DNA of 22,435 nucleotides. Origin: Asparagopsis taxiformis. Lineage: Eukaryota > Rhodophyta > Florideophyceae > Bonnemaisoniales > Bonnemaisoniaceae. Location: the NCBI GenBank assembly GCA_030407315.1, contig JALQPE010001749.1:1-22435 (forward strand), written 5' to 3'. The notes beneath the pieces are model-generated. The model was not told the DNA's origin, ran no database searches, and saw only the letters and a list, made by a program, of their open reading frames with translations. A program made the position numbers and the translations under genes. Positions 1-8,801 of this stretch are shown here, piece by piece; the first letter of the stretch is position 1; every line of letters starts with the position of its first letter.

Positions 1-322
1 GGCCCGTCCGGATGTCGCTCACCTGGTAAGCGTGATGCACCTGGACAACCTATGTGACTGCAGTCACAGCCGCCATGGCGGCCGTGCAGTACAACCCTCA
101 AAGACAGGGAATCACAATCTTTTTAAAATTTTTGTCTACCACGTATCCGTCACAACTTATTACCTACACCGGTTACGGGTTTCAAGACCTTTCCAGTGCT
201 GTGTACCCGTATACTCTGTTCCGTTCGATATCAACCAGTGTTCCTCACGAAAGAGTGCAAACGTCACGAGATACGTCGTCAAAATTTGGACTGTCTCGCC
301 GAGCGGTCCGCCATCCCTGTAA
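1..322. other. Left edge, no supported gene
   Basis: No domain is recognisable here. A perfect 14-bp palindrome at 69-82 (GCCGCCATGGCGGC) contains an ATG at 75 in an ideal Kozak-like context. An open frame runs from it to 464 (about 130 codons), but the translation resembles nothing I know. It could be the original start of the decayed methyltransferase gene that becomes readable in another frame after 323, or chance. The sequence around 118-135 is AT-rich. Confidence 0.3.
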
Positions 323-1313
323 CCGAATTTCCACTCATTCCATTATGACGATAAGCGCAGGCGCAACAGCAATCCGATCGTTGACGACGCAACCGTGCCA
401 ATTCTGCGCGAACCCGCTAGCCCTTGGGAGGATTCTAGTGACATGGGTACACGTCGAAACGTAGGTCGCGCCGCCCGCGAAAATACTCTCGCTGGCAAAG
501 ACTTCCTCCGCCTCTTGCTGGATTTGTTCGCCACTCAAGTTTCGCAGGCTTGACGGACAAGCGGGAGGTTTCACTACGCGGACCTTGGCGCTTGGGTTGC
601 GCAGGGCACGGAAGAACAATTTCTGGCGCTGCAAGGTCGACTCAGCATGGCCTTCAGCGGTCGTTCGAAGAATGCTGGAGTCGAGGCGGATGTTGCCGAA
701 ATCGTCATGGCAGAGATGAACGTTGAGCGAGCCAAGCAGATTGTTCGTCTGGCATTACCGATTGCCGAGTTTTCAAGACAGGATGAGCGTATCGGGCAAT
801 GGGTTGAGCACTGCATCCTTTCGGGATCGTGCCGCAGACCTTCCTTATTGGATGTAACATGCTTCCTTCGCCACTACAGGCGCCGCAGCGCGGGGAACCA
901 AGCGCCTTCGTTCTTGCTCCACCGGAAACGTTCGAGGTATTGATGTATTTCCAAGCGTTGTCTATCATCCGAAATCACAACAAAGAACCTGCCGCGTCGC
1001 CGAATAGCGCGACGCGGCCGAGGAGGGGAACGAAGCCGCACGCGTCCCAGCCCATCGGAAAAGCACTAATCGAGCTTGTTACGTGGTTCAAGTTTTATAC
1101 CATGCTTGGACCGATGTGGCCTTCGCCGCAAAGTTTTCCAGCTTCGAAGAGTTGATGGCGCCGCATACATCATTTTCGACAGCAGTGAGCATTGGTTTGA
1201 CGTGCTCGATGAAGGTTCTATTCGCACGATAGAGCAGAAGCTAGATCTCTACCACGACAAAGCTCCCCTATCTCATCCTGATGGATATGGTGGAAAAGTA
1301 GAGACAAGAACCA
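323..1313 (+). pseudogene. Decayed N-terminal part of the DNA methyltransferase gene
   Basis: Protein-like sequence runs colinearly toward the methyltransferase domain but not in one frame. Frame 2 is open from 323 to about 830 except for a TGA at 551-553; ATG 443 is its first in-frame methionine, and the segment includes a hydrophilic helix-like stretch around 690-800. The plausible reading then moves to frame 1 (about 830-1078), frame 0 (about 1080-1150), frame 2 (about 1150-1300, including AAYIIFDSSEHWFDVLDEG) and back to frame 0, where a TAG at 1299-1301 lies just before the long ORF. No known domain is recognised. Introns could explain some breaks, but I see no convincing splice sites, and indel errors are an alternative. 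That these pieces belong to the downstream gene is inferred from order, strand and lack of any other candidate. Confidence 0.45.
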
Positions 1314-2846
1314 GTGCGCAGCACAGTGTATTTAGGGAACCTTGTGAGGAAGTTCTTCGACCGGTTGCAGTTTCTTATCGTCAACCCGGACCTGTACACC
1401 TGGCCGGAGTCCGACCGCTGGGGGGCGCTGGAAATATACTTGTCAAGCGGAAATCCGGACAAGCTGCCAGCGTACTTTGACACCCTCGACGAAGACGTTA
1501 TGGCTGTCCTCCGCCCGGCACCACAAGCCGCGGACGCAGAAAAGGTCCCCAAGCCGGTTGATGACACTCCCACTCGTCGCAACACAGGAGGGAGAGGTTT
1601 GGTTCCGTCGACAAGACACACAACCAGGCTTCAACTTGGACCTGGGAGGACCAGTCTTACTGCCCAAGGGCCGTCTCCCCCGTCACCGTCACCCCATGCG
1701 ACAGAAGAGCAGGAAAGTGAAGGGCAGGCTCTCGCAAAGGACTTTCTTTCGAAAATGAGTCAGTATTGCCGGGTGTATGACGTCCCTTTCGAAGATTTGG
1801 TCAGTGCCGACGAGAGCCGAGAACACGTGCCCATCACGGGCAACGTTCAGCTCATTCTGACAGATCCGCCCTACAATGTTCGTCGTAAGAGGAACGATTC
1901 CAACTCTTCGTACGACAGGCTAACTGCAGAAGATATGCAGGCTAGCATCGAAGTGTTTGACGAGCTGTTGCGCCCCGGTGGCCACGGCATCGTGTTCTGC
2001 TCCGTTTTGCAGTTCTACGAATGGTTCCATTACTTGGAAACGTACAAAGGACCGCAGTCAGAAGGCCCAACCGATGCTGCTGCCAGTGATGACGGGTCGG
2101 ATGAAGAAGAGGTTACGTCCATGAATTCGGACTCCGAAGCATCGCAGCACAGTGGCGAAGAAAGTGCGGATGAGGAGGAGGAGGAGGACGAGGAGGAGGA
2201 GGACGTCGTTCGGAATTCAGTTTTCTTCGTTGACGAGGTACCTCTGTTGTTTGTCCGACTACCTGGGCACCTCTATCAAATGCCGGGGCGGAAGAGGTAC
2301 CAACGCATGAACATGGCAGAGGTCGCTATCCACTTCTGGAAGCGAGGTGTTCCGTTCAAGACTGGAAGCGAGATGGTGGCCTATAGGAACCACGGATACA
2401 TGGACGGCACGTACCCGGCGTGGTGCAACGTCACCATCAATATGCCCGCCATCGATTCGAATGAGATGGTGTGGCGAACAAGGAGCACAACCGGTGCTAC
2501 GGTCAGAGTTCGTGCAGAGCAGAAGAGCGTCGCTCTCATGATGGAGTTGATCAGCCAGCATTCACAGCCTGGTGATATTGTTGTCGATCCATTCTCTGGC
2601 ACTTTCGCAACGGGAAAAGCAGCTATGAGCTTGCCTGAGCACCGTGTTTTCGTTGGCAGTGACATGGACAAATTGTGTGTGGCACGATCGCTTCCAAAGC
2701 TGTGTGCAGTCATGTCACGTGTAATTCTTTCAAACAACACTGACATGAGGGTCACGACAGAAGCGAAACAGAGTGCTGAGAAGTTCTTGGCGTCCCCCTC
2801 TGTCACGATGCGTACGCAGAGGGAACGCAGGATCTGTAGCAGGTAG
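1314..2846 (+). CDS. Beta-class N4/N6 DNA methyltransferase domain protein, truncated by LTR
   Basis: This predicted S-adenosylmethionine-dependent enzyme methylates an exocyclic amino group (N6-adenine or N4-cytosine). In 510 codons the catalytic motif IV TDPPYNV is at residues 183-189. The motif X-like RAEQKSVALMMELI (400-413) is followed by the cofactor-binding motif I region DPFSGTFATGKAAM (425-438) and an acidic GSDMD (448-452). The order IV...X-I is that of beta-class enzymes. Motif I is degenerate, with DPFSGTFATG in place of the usual DPFxGxGTTG. A very acidic, Ser/Glu-rich insertion (about 251-298) splits the catalytic domain, which is unusual. The frame opens with GTG 1314, so the true start lies upstream in decayed sequence. 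The last codons and TAG (2835-2846) come from the inserted LTR, so the native C-terminus is lost. An RNA methyltransferase role is possible; bacterial contamination is unlikely given the eukaryotic retroelement joined to it. Confidence 0.75.
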   Translation: MRSTVYLGNLVRKFFDRLQFLIVNPDLYTWPESDRWGALEIYLSSGNPDKLPAYFDTLDEDVMAVLRPAPQAADAEKVPKPVDDTPTRRNTGGRGLVPSTRHTTRLQLGPGRTSLTAQGPSPPSPSPHATEEQESEGQALAKDFLSKMSQYCRVYDVPFEDLVSADESREHVPITGNVQLILTDPPYNVRRKRNDSNSSYDRLTAEDMQASIEVFDELLRPGGHGIVFCSVLQFYEWFHYLETYKGPQSEGPTDAAASDDGSDEEEVTSMNSDSEASQHSGEESADEEEEEDEEEEDVVRNSVFFVDEVPLLFVRLPGHLYQMPGRKRYQRMNMAEVAIHFWKRGVPFKTGSEMVAYRNHGYMDGTYPAWCNVTINMPAIDSNEMVWRTRSTTGATVRVRAEQKSVALMMELISQHSQPGDIVVDPFSGTFATGKAAMSLPEHRVFVGSDMDKLCVARSLPKLCAVMSRVILSNNTDMRVTTEAKQSAEKFLASPSVTMRTQRERRICSR

Positions 2847-3519
2847 AAAATCCGCTAGAGCGGCAAACCACCCGACAGGTGTCCCGAGCCTCGGTAGAGG
2901 AAGTGGTAGAGCAGATGAACCTTATAGGTACCCAGCGGGTAGTCTCGTGAGAGAGAAGGTGTCGTTACCCGGAGGGGGTTGTGTGACAAAGGGGTGCTCA
3001 CGCGAGAGGCGTATTAATGGAGCAAGATGACGTAATCCGTCGAGCTGTTGGCTAACCCTAAGGTTTTCCCGGAGAGGGGTTGAACAATAGGTATGCGAAC
3101 ACTGTTCCTGTGGGTCGTAATTCCACTTGAGTTTACGTTACTCTAGAAACCGTGCCTACTGGCTATTCCAGTGGCCGTTTTATACTAAGTCTACTGTAAG
3201 CTAGGGTTAGTGGTTAGGAATAAATATCCAGTTAGTGACCAATCAGAACCCAATTACTGGCGCTCGCCTACCCGCGAGGTCATTGCCAATAGGCTTACAT
3301 TGTAATGTATGGCTGATCAGCCTAAGTTAAAATTTGCCCCTTGTGGGGTCTTGGCCGGGGCCGATAGGCCCGGGTGGGGTTATTTGTCAGCCTTAGCTGG
3401 TCCTAAGTATAGGAAACACGCCAGTTGGCTGGTGCCTTCTGATTGGCACATCCCGTAAGTGGGTACCCAATAGGGAAGCGACACGGCTCGATCAGCGAGG
3501 ACCGCCAGGCGGTACGACA
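2835..3519 (-). repeat. 3' LTR of the Gypsy element
   Basis: 685 bp, TGTCG...TACA on the minus strand, matching 14606-15290 without a difference that I could find by eye. A TATA-like box (TATAAAA on the minus strand, 3184-3178) lies mid-LTR. Five CCAAT-type motifs cluster between 3239 and 3471 in both orientations (plus strand at 3239, 3250, 3286 and 3467; minus strand at 3446), upstream of that TATA for element transcription. The plus-strand CCAAT boxes also point toward the antisense ORF, so a bidirectional role is conceivable. The left edge interrupts the methyltransferase ORF and gives it its stop codon. Confidence 0.95.
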
Positions 3520-3533
3520 CGGCCCCCTCCTGA
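3520..3533 (-). other. Polypurine tract
   Basis: On the minus strand AGGAGGGGG (3531-3523) followed by CCG runs directly into the TGTCG start of the 3' LTR. This is the expected position and composition of the plus-strand primer for LTR-element reverse transcription, and it fixes the element's orientation as minus. Confidence 0.8.
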
Positions 3534-4017
3534 GAGATTTGTCGTCCCGACAAAATTTGATCAAATAAAATTACAATTTTTGGCTGTGGCCGTTGCATTG
3601 TGCAATTCAAAATTTTCCCGCGCGCGGCGCGTGCACACTAAATGTGTTGTCCATCCGACTCTTCCCGAGTTCCGCCCGACCGTTTCCTATTGGAATCATA
3701 CCTGTTCCAGGTTCATCCTCATCCTAACGCAACACAGCGTATTCACCCTTTCGGTGTCCAACTGCGTCCACGCATTCGCGTCCTTTCCACTATCCCTCAA
3801 AGGGTTTTTGCGTCCATCTGCTAAATAATTAGCCGCGCGATCGCACGAGCGGTGCCAATTCGAGGCTTGCATTCGCCGTTTCGGCCCATTGCCTCGCGAT
3901 CCCCCTTCCTGGGTTGAATAGCGCAGCTCCCTCCCGGAGACTTAAGCCAATAGGCCACTTGTTCGTCCCGCTTCAGGGTTTTTATCAACGTCCGTCTCGC
4001 CTCTACTGGCTTTTAGG
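3534..4017 (+). promoter_or_regulatory. Leader/promoter region of the antisense ORF
   Basis: About 480 bp without a gene between the polypurine tract and the antisense ORF start. AT-rich patches that could serve as core promoter on the plus strand lie at about 3556-3582 (TCAAATAAAATTAC) and 3821-3832 (TAAATAATTAG). Further CCAAT-type motifs occur in both orientations (for example GCCAATAGG near 3947). For the retroelement this segment is the 3' untranslated region. The promoter role is inferred from position only. Confidence 0.35.
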
Positions 4018-7000
4018 ATGACCCCTCGTGCTCCGATTCAATTCGAATCCTCTGAAGAGGAAGGAGACAATATGGGTTCGCCCAACCGTCCTACCACACG
4101 CTCCAGCGTTCGCCGTCCCACGACTCGCCACCAGGCTTCCTCCTCCCGCACCGGGGTTCCGCCTACACCGGCTAAGTCTTCGTCGACTTCAGCGCCACGC
4201 GCGCCGTCAGCCACCGCGGCTCAATCGCAAACGCGAACGCGTTCGACTGCCGCCAAAGGCACCGCTGATCCAGCGTCGCCTGCTGGCAAGGTTGCGAGTG
4301 CGCAAGCACGTTCCGAAGAGACGGTCCCCCCTACCAGGGCAAGCGCACAAGAGCGCGACTCTGTTCCGGCTGAATCGCCTGCTTCCCCGAAGCCTTCCAC
4401 CCCAGTGGCAAGTGTCAAACCGTCATCGGTTAATCCGCCGTCACGCGAAGGTGAGTCATCGAAGGCCGCCGGCCCGTCCCCAAGGGGAGCCATGCCGGCC
4501 GACACCGAGGAGGTGATAGAAGTCGTCGCCGAGGGAGGCGCTACGCCCAGGCCAACAAGGCAGCCGAATGTCAGGCCTTCGCCAAGTTCGCGTCCGATTA
4601 CTTCTCGTCCTTCCGCCCCGGCGGCTCGTACCTCTTCTGGTCATGACGCGTCAGCGAATCCCTATGAGGACTATGGTCGCCGCAACCAGCAAATTCTGGC
4701 GGACGCTCGAAAGCGTAGAGAAGAAGAGTTGCGCCGCGAGGCTGCTCGGGCAGAAGCCGAGAAGGCTGCAGCCGAGAAGGCTAATGCTCAACCTGTAGAG
4801 AAGGTCCTAGACCCATATGCCTCTACTGGCAGAGTTACCCGAAGTGGGTCTGGTGCGGCTGCCGCCGATGCCTCTGTAGGCGTAAGACCGTCGGGCACCG
4901 CCCTAGTTGACCCTTACGCGGTTGCGTCTGCCTCAGCACCAGCTGCTCCGTCTCACGACACTCCCCCTCGGGCACCTAAGCCGACTGCCAATTGGCGCTC
5001 CATGGGAGAATTCTACCCAGCAAATGCTGATGAACTGGTGGTATTCGACTCGCAAGCCTTGCCTTTCAGGCGTGAGCTCGCCGCTCCTTGGGAACACTAC
5101 CCGTTTGCGCGACTCCCTCGTAGGGACTTTACGGATCGCCCGAGAAGCGAGTTACGTCGCGATATGCTTCTCATGAGCTCCCTCCGGGGTCAAAACCATC
5201 AGGTTCAAAACGAATGTTGGTCGGCTTACGCCCGTCTCCCTTCGAGTCGCCCTATGCGTCACTTCCGTGTCCCCCATACGCTATGCAGCGACAGGACTTT
5301 CCTGCTCCATCCCGGAGATGCGCTCTACGTCGAACGTATGAATCGTCGCTTGTTCCAAGAAGGATCGTACCAAGGCTCCGTAGCGGACATGCCGATGATT
5401 CGGTCTCGCTGGTTTGCGTATCCTCCACGTCCCGATACGGGTAGCTATGAGCATCATATGCGTTTGCACGCTAGGGTTACTTCCCGAAGGATGGGGCGTC
5501 AGGTGACGGCGAACGATTATCGCGTGTTCGCGCACCGTCATGGTAGCTCTGCTGAGCCGGCCACTAGGCCCATGAAGGTAGCTAGGGAAGCTTTGGACCC
5601 GCTATGGGATGATCCCACTTGGGAAGGCAAGTCATCTCCACCGATGTGTTTGCCCGTTGCCGACCCTCCGTCGCTGGTGTATTTCCATAATTCCGCTCTT
5701 CGCGACGCGCCCGAATGGCGAATGGACAGGTTCCGATCGTACCTCGAGTTGGAGAGGGATATCCTTATAGGGATCGAGTTGGCTCGTACCGCCGAGACGC
5801 GGGGCTTTGTGCCGGTGATGGCGGAGGAACTCCTCAATAGGGTGAGCAGTACTTGGTACGATATCCCGAAGGTTCCGGTGTCGGACGTGGTCCCCTATAG
5901 TCGGGAGTTACCTGGTTCGGTAGTGCGTCGGTTGCTGAAGGTGGCCCTTGGGGGTGATGATTATCCGCAGGAATTGGTCAGTACCAACATCACGGGAGTG
6001 GCACCGGAGAAGGTGGTTATCTACAGGACTGTTGACTTGCCGGTGAGGGCGTTACGTATTAACGTGTTAAACCATCGAGATGGTACAGTCGCAGAGCTGC
6101 CGCCTTATCGCAGAGATGGTGAGTTCACCGAAGATGGGTATTACGGCGTGGAGCCTGACAGGTATTCCGACGGTCATCCCGACTCTTACAAATATCAGCC
6201 TGTTGGCGAGGCATTTGTGCCGCGTCCGTGGTGGACGGCCGCCGAGGCGGGAGGCCCAGCTGGGCGTTCGCCTTACGCAGGACGGAGCTTCGCTCCTGTT
6301 GCTTCCTTACCACCCAGTGGTGCTGATGACTTGTACGAAAGTCAGGTCCCGATGACCGTCGCGCCTACCGCGCCAACCCCTCAGCCTACAGCTGCCCCTT
6401 CATCCCAAGTGGGTCCCGCCATGGAGGCGCTTCTGACATCAGACCAAGGCTCTGAGCCATCCGTGAACGGTGATGATGTAGTCACGCGTCAGCCTCCTGC
6501 TGTTGATATCCTACGTGGGGAATTGTCGAGTCGCGAATTGCTATCGATTCCGCATGTGCGGCGGTTGGCCGATGATCTCGGGGATGGTACGGTGGCTTCC
6601 ATTTTTGCCTCTGCCAATGGGCGTTACATCGTAAGATCCGCGTTGGATGGACTCGCATTGTCGTGCATCACGTTAGCTGCTCGCTATAAACAAGGACGCG
6701 AACAGCGTAACATCGCCCGAGAGCGTCGCCGCACAGCGGATAGGGAGGTTGAGGCCGCACGCCTGGAGGCAGCAGAATTGCGAACCCGGGTTGGGGAATT
6801 AGAAGGTGAGTTGGAGGACGCCAGGCGTCTACTGCAGCAAGCAGTTATTCCCGAAGAGGGTGGCGAGGAGGCAGTTCAGCCTGGTTACTCGCGTCGTCGC
6901 GCTCGATCTCCCGATGAGGGTCTTCCCGAACGCAACGTGCGTACTCGTCTTCATTCCCCCGTGGGTGCTGCGGATGCTAGTAATCCTCTACTTGCGCGTC

Positions 7001-7284
7001 TTGATGCCCGGTTAGGGTCGCCTGAGTCGCCAGATGTTTCTCCGCCTCCCGCGTCCATCCCAGCAGTTGGGTTATCCGCCTCTGCGGTTGCGTCTTCGCA
7101 TGGCCCTGTGCCTGCCCGTCGTCGGGGTTCTAGTGCAGTTCCGCAACGCGGTTTGCGTCGTAATCCTACCTTCGCAAGGGTTGCACCCCGCCATCCTCGT
7201 CCTTCGACGAATGTACGCGCTCCTGCCCCTACGGCACCGTCTGCCTCTCATCGGCCTCGGCCTTCTAGCCATTATCGTCGCTAA
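4018..7284 (+). CDS. Antisense-strand retrotransposon protein of unknown function, 1088 aa
   Basis: An uninterrupted ORF from ATG 4018 to TAA, opposite in strand to gag-pol and convergent with it. Residues 1-330 are disordered, rich in Ser, Pro, Ala and Arg, with an acidic patch (SSEEEGD, 11-17), three NPYE/DPYA-type motifs (about 214, 265, 298) and a charged Ala/Glu/Arg helix likely to form a coiled coil (222-258). Residues about 330-740 form a compact, Trp/Tyr/Arg-rich central domain with DALYVERM (434-441), TANDYRV (497-503) and a Leu/Glu/Arg helical stretch after NSALRDAP (558-565). A second coiled coil (about 890-942) is followed by a basic Pro/Arg/Ser tail. No enzyme motif, zinc finger or membrane segment is seen. 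The layout suggests a nucleic-acid-binding or self-assembling protein. Extra antisense ORFs between pol and the 3' LTR are known in some plant Gypsy lineages, but I recognise no homology to them. A diverged relative lies at 17886-19664. Confidence 0.85.
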   Translation: MTPRAPIQFESSEEEGDNMGSPNRPTTRSSVRRPTTRHQASSSRTGVPPTPAKSSSTSAPRAPSATAAQSQTRTRSTAAKGTADPASPAGKVASAQARSEETVPPTRASAQERDSVPAESPASPKPSTPVASVKPSSVNPPSREGESSKAAGPSPRGAMPADTEEVIEVVAEGGATPRPTRQPNVRPSPSSRPITSRPSAPAARTSSGHDASANPYEDYGRRNQQILADARKRREEELRREAARAEAEKAAAEKANAQPVEKVLDPYASTGRVTRSGSGAAAADASVGVRPSGTALVDPYAVASASAPAAPSHDTPPRAPKPTANWRSMGEFYPANADELVVFDSQALPFRRELAAPWEHYPFARLPRRDFTDRPRSELRRDMLLMSSLRGQNHQVQNECWSAYARLPSSRPMRHFRVPHTLCSDRTFLLHPGDALYVERMNRRLFQEGSYQGSVADMPMIRSRWFAYPPRPDTGSYEHHMRLHARVTSRRMGRQVTANDYRVFAHRHGSSAEPATRPMKVAREALDPLWDDPTWEGKSSPPMCLPVADPPSLVYFHNSALRDAPEWRMDRFRSYLELERDILIGIELARTAETRGFVPVMAEELLNRVSSTWYDIPKVPVSDVVPYSRELPGSVVRRLLKVALGGDDYPQELVSTNITGVAPEKVVIYRTVDLPVRALRINVLNHRDGTVAELPPYRRDGEFTEDGYYGVEPDRYSDGHPDSYKYQPVGEAFVPRPWWTAAEAGGPAGRSPYAGRSFAPVASLPPSGADDLYESQVPMTVAPTAPTPQPTAAPSSQVGPAMEALLTSDQGSEPSVNGDDVVTRQPPAVDILRGELSSRELLSIPHVRRLADDLGDGTVASIFASANGRYIVRSALDGLALSCITLAARYKQGREQRNIARERRRTADREVEAARLEAAELRTRVGELEGELEDARRLLQQAVIPEEGGEEAVQPGYSRRRARSPDEGLPERNVRTRLHSPVGAADASNPLLARLDARLGSPESPDVSPPPASIPAVGLSASAVASSHGPVPARRRGSSAVPQRGLRRNPTFARVAPRHPRPSTNVRAPAPTAPSASHRPRPSSHYRR

Positions 7285-7590
7285 GGACTGGCAATTGCCT
7301 TTGGGAGAATAACCTCTAACGGTAGTTTGAACACGCTTTTGCGTTGCGCCATTGTTCATCAGGTAGTCCTGAGGCACCTCTGAGGTACATTAAAGATGCA
7401 TCATCACGCTGACGTGCGGATTTGTTTGTTGAACCCCTTTTGGTCAATTTTTTTCATTTCCTGAAATCTAAATTTCCACAGTGGCTCCGGTTGGCGGTGA
7501 TAAAGTGCGCCCTTTTTGGCTTGACCCTCCGAGGTTTGGTAGCTCCACCCAGTGGGTACCTTGTTAGGTTCTTATCCCTGTGGGGTTACT
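7285..7590. other. Gap between convergent antisense ORF and chromodomain ORF
   Basis: 306 bp separate the two convergent stop codons. No canonical AATAAA is seen on the plus strand (TTAAAGATG near 7390 is the nearest A-rich motif). Transcripts from the two strands would be expected to overlap here or beyond, giving double-stranded RNA, but that is inference. Confidence 0.4.
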
Positions 7591-8283
7591 CTACTTCTTC
7601 CCTCTCTTGGGTTTGCGCGTGCGCGCTCGGCGTGGTTGCCGGTCACCTTCGCGGTGTTGTCTTCGACGGAAGTACCTTGATGCCCATTCAGGGGGGACGT
7701 TCGCGCGTTGCGTCCATGTCGGCTTTCGGTAGCCATACCACTTTACCAGGAACCATTGTTCCCCGTCGTCGTCAGTGACGTAATCTAGGAGATCATCGAT
7801 GGGATATTCCTCCTCTGAGGTTGCGCGTTCGGCGTCGCTACTTCCCTCTGGGGTTTCCTTCGTCCCTTCAGGGAGAGCTACTCGTTCCGAGTTCGGCTGC
7901 GTGCCCTGTGGCGCTTTCTCTTGTTCCCCATTGGGGGTGGCTTCCAAAGACCTTACGGGGTTTGCCGTGGCTATCTTCTTCGCACTTGAGCGAGTGTGTC
8001 GACCCGGTTTGGGTTTTGCCAAATGGGCGGGTGCTTGACTTGCTTGGTTCGCTATGCGAAGTTCGGCTCCCGATGGAGGGTTCGCGTCCCGTTGAGGGGA
8101 ACTCGGCGTCTGTACGCGTGACCTGGATGGTTGTCCTCTCGTCGCAATTGTGCGGTTTGAACGTCTTCGGGCGGTCAGCAGCGTCGACATTTGTCGTGTC
8201 TTGTCGCAGTTCGCGCTTGTGCGATGTAAGAGCCCGGTCTGGGTTGACGTCTTGGTCTTGGTCTGCATTGGCAGAGTTGTCAT
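7591..8283 (-). CDS. Chromodomain protein, C-terminal part of Pol in a separate frame
   Basis: A 230-codon ORF. Residues 1-155 are a disordered, basic and Pro/Ser/Thr-rich linker. Residues about 157-208 form a chromodomain, with EEYPIDDLLDY, then WFLVKWYGY (177-185) and the PTW aromatic (190), followed by an Arg/Lys-rich tail. In chromoviruses this module reads histone methyl marks and directs integration to matching chromatin. The ATG (8283-8281) overlaps the TGA ending the integrase frame (8282-8280) as ATGA, a -1 relation. It may be made by reinitiation or frameshifting, or the ATG may be incidental. Frame assignment in the linker is uncertain because another minus-strand frame is open from 8440 to 7868; the chromodomain itself fixes the frame at the 3' end. 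Confidence 0.8.
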   Translation of the reverse strand: MTTLPMQTKTKTSTQTGLLHRTSANCDKTRQMSTLLTARRRSNRTIATRGQPSRSRVQTPSSPQRDANPPSGAELRIANQASQAPAHLAKPKPGRHTRSSAKKIATANPVRSLEATPNGEQEKAPQGTQPNSERVALPEGTKETPEGSSDAERATSEEEYPIDDLLDYVTDDDGEQWFLVKWYGYRKPTWTQRANVPPEWASRYFRRRQHREGDRQPRRARTRKPKRGKK

Positions 8284-8801
8284 GGCGTCTTTGTTGACTT
8301 CTTCGCAATTGTGTGCGATTGCGGTTGGTAGTTACCGGCTGTGGTGGGTGAACGACTTGGGTCGTGTGCGTCGTTCCCAATTGTGGGTGAGTTACCGAAG
8401 GGTGAAAGACTACAAGGTTCATCCCGAGAGGGAGTTGCAAAATTTTTGCTTACGCGCACAGCGTCGGGGGCCCCCTCCTGAAGGGTGGTTTGTCCCAAAC
8501 CACTACCTTCAGGTGTTATCCTAATTGTAGGTTGTCGTGGGGACGATGGTTGATCCCTGAAGGGGTATTCCTGATTAGGAGTTGGCGGAAGTGATTCGCT
8601 TTGTGCGTTCTGTTGGCCGTCGCCCGTCGGTTGGCGTGATTGTGTATTTGGCGCGAGGGCATCTGCACCTGATGGTGACGCTTGTGCGTTAGCGGCATGT
8701 AGCCTAGGTGGCAAGGTTGGTTCCTCGGTTGGTCGCGGAGCGAGTGCAACTCTATCGAGACTAACCTTTTCGGTGATACCATCGCGGTCGATGTAAACCG
8801 T
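8280..8801 (-). pseudogene. Integrase C-terminal tail beyond an in-frame TGA
   Basis: The same frame as RNase H-integrase continues past TGA 8804-8802 and stays open to 8280. The first residues after the stop (TVYIDRDGITEKVSLDRVAL) are what is expected directly after GPYRVIRA in Gypsy integrase C-terminal domains, so the protein once continued through this codon. A CGA-to-TGA transition at a CpG would explain it; readthrough is an alternative. The remaining 140 codons are a Pro/Ser/Asn/Gln-rich linker leading to the chromodomain ORF. Confidence 0.7.

Noticed and set aside
7821..8297. Plus-strand ORFs of 79-158 codons over the chromodomain linker
   Set aside because: They are antisense shadows of the low-complexity linker; the chromodomain fixes the coding strand as minus.
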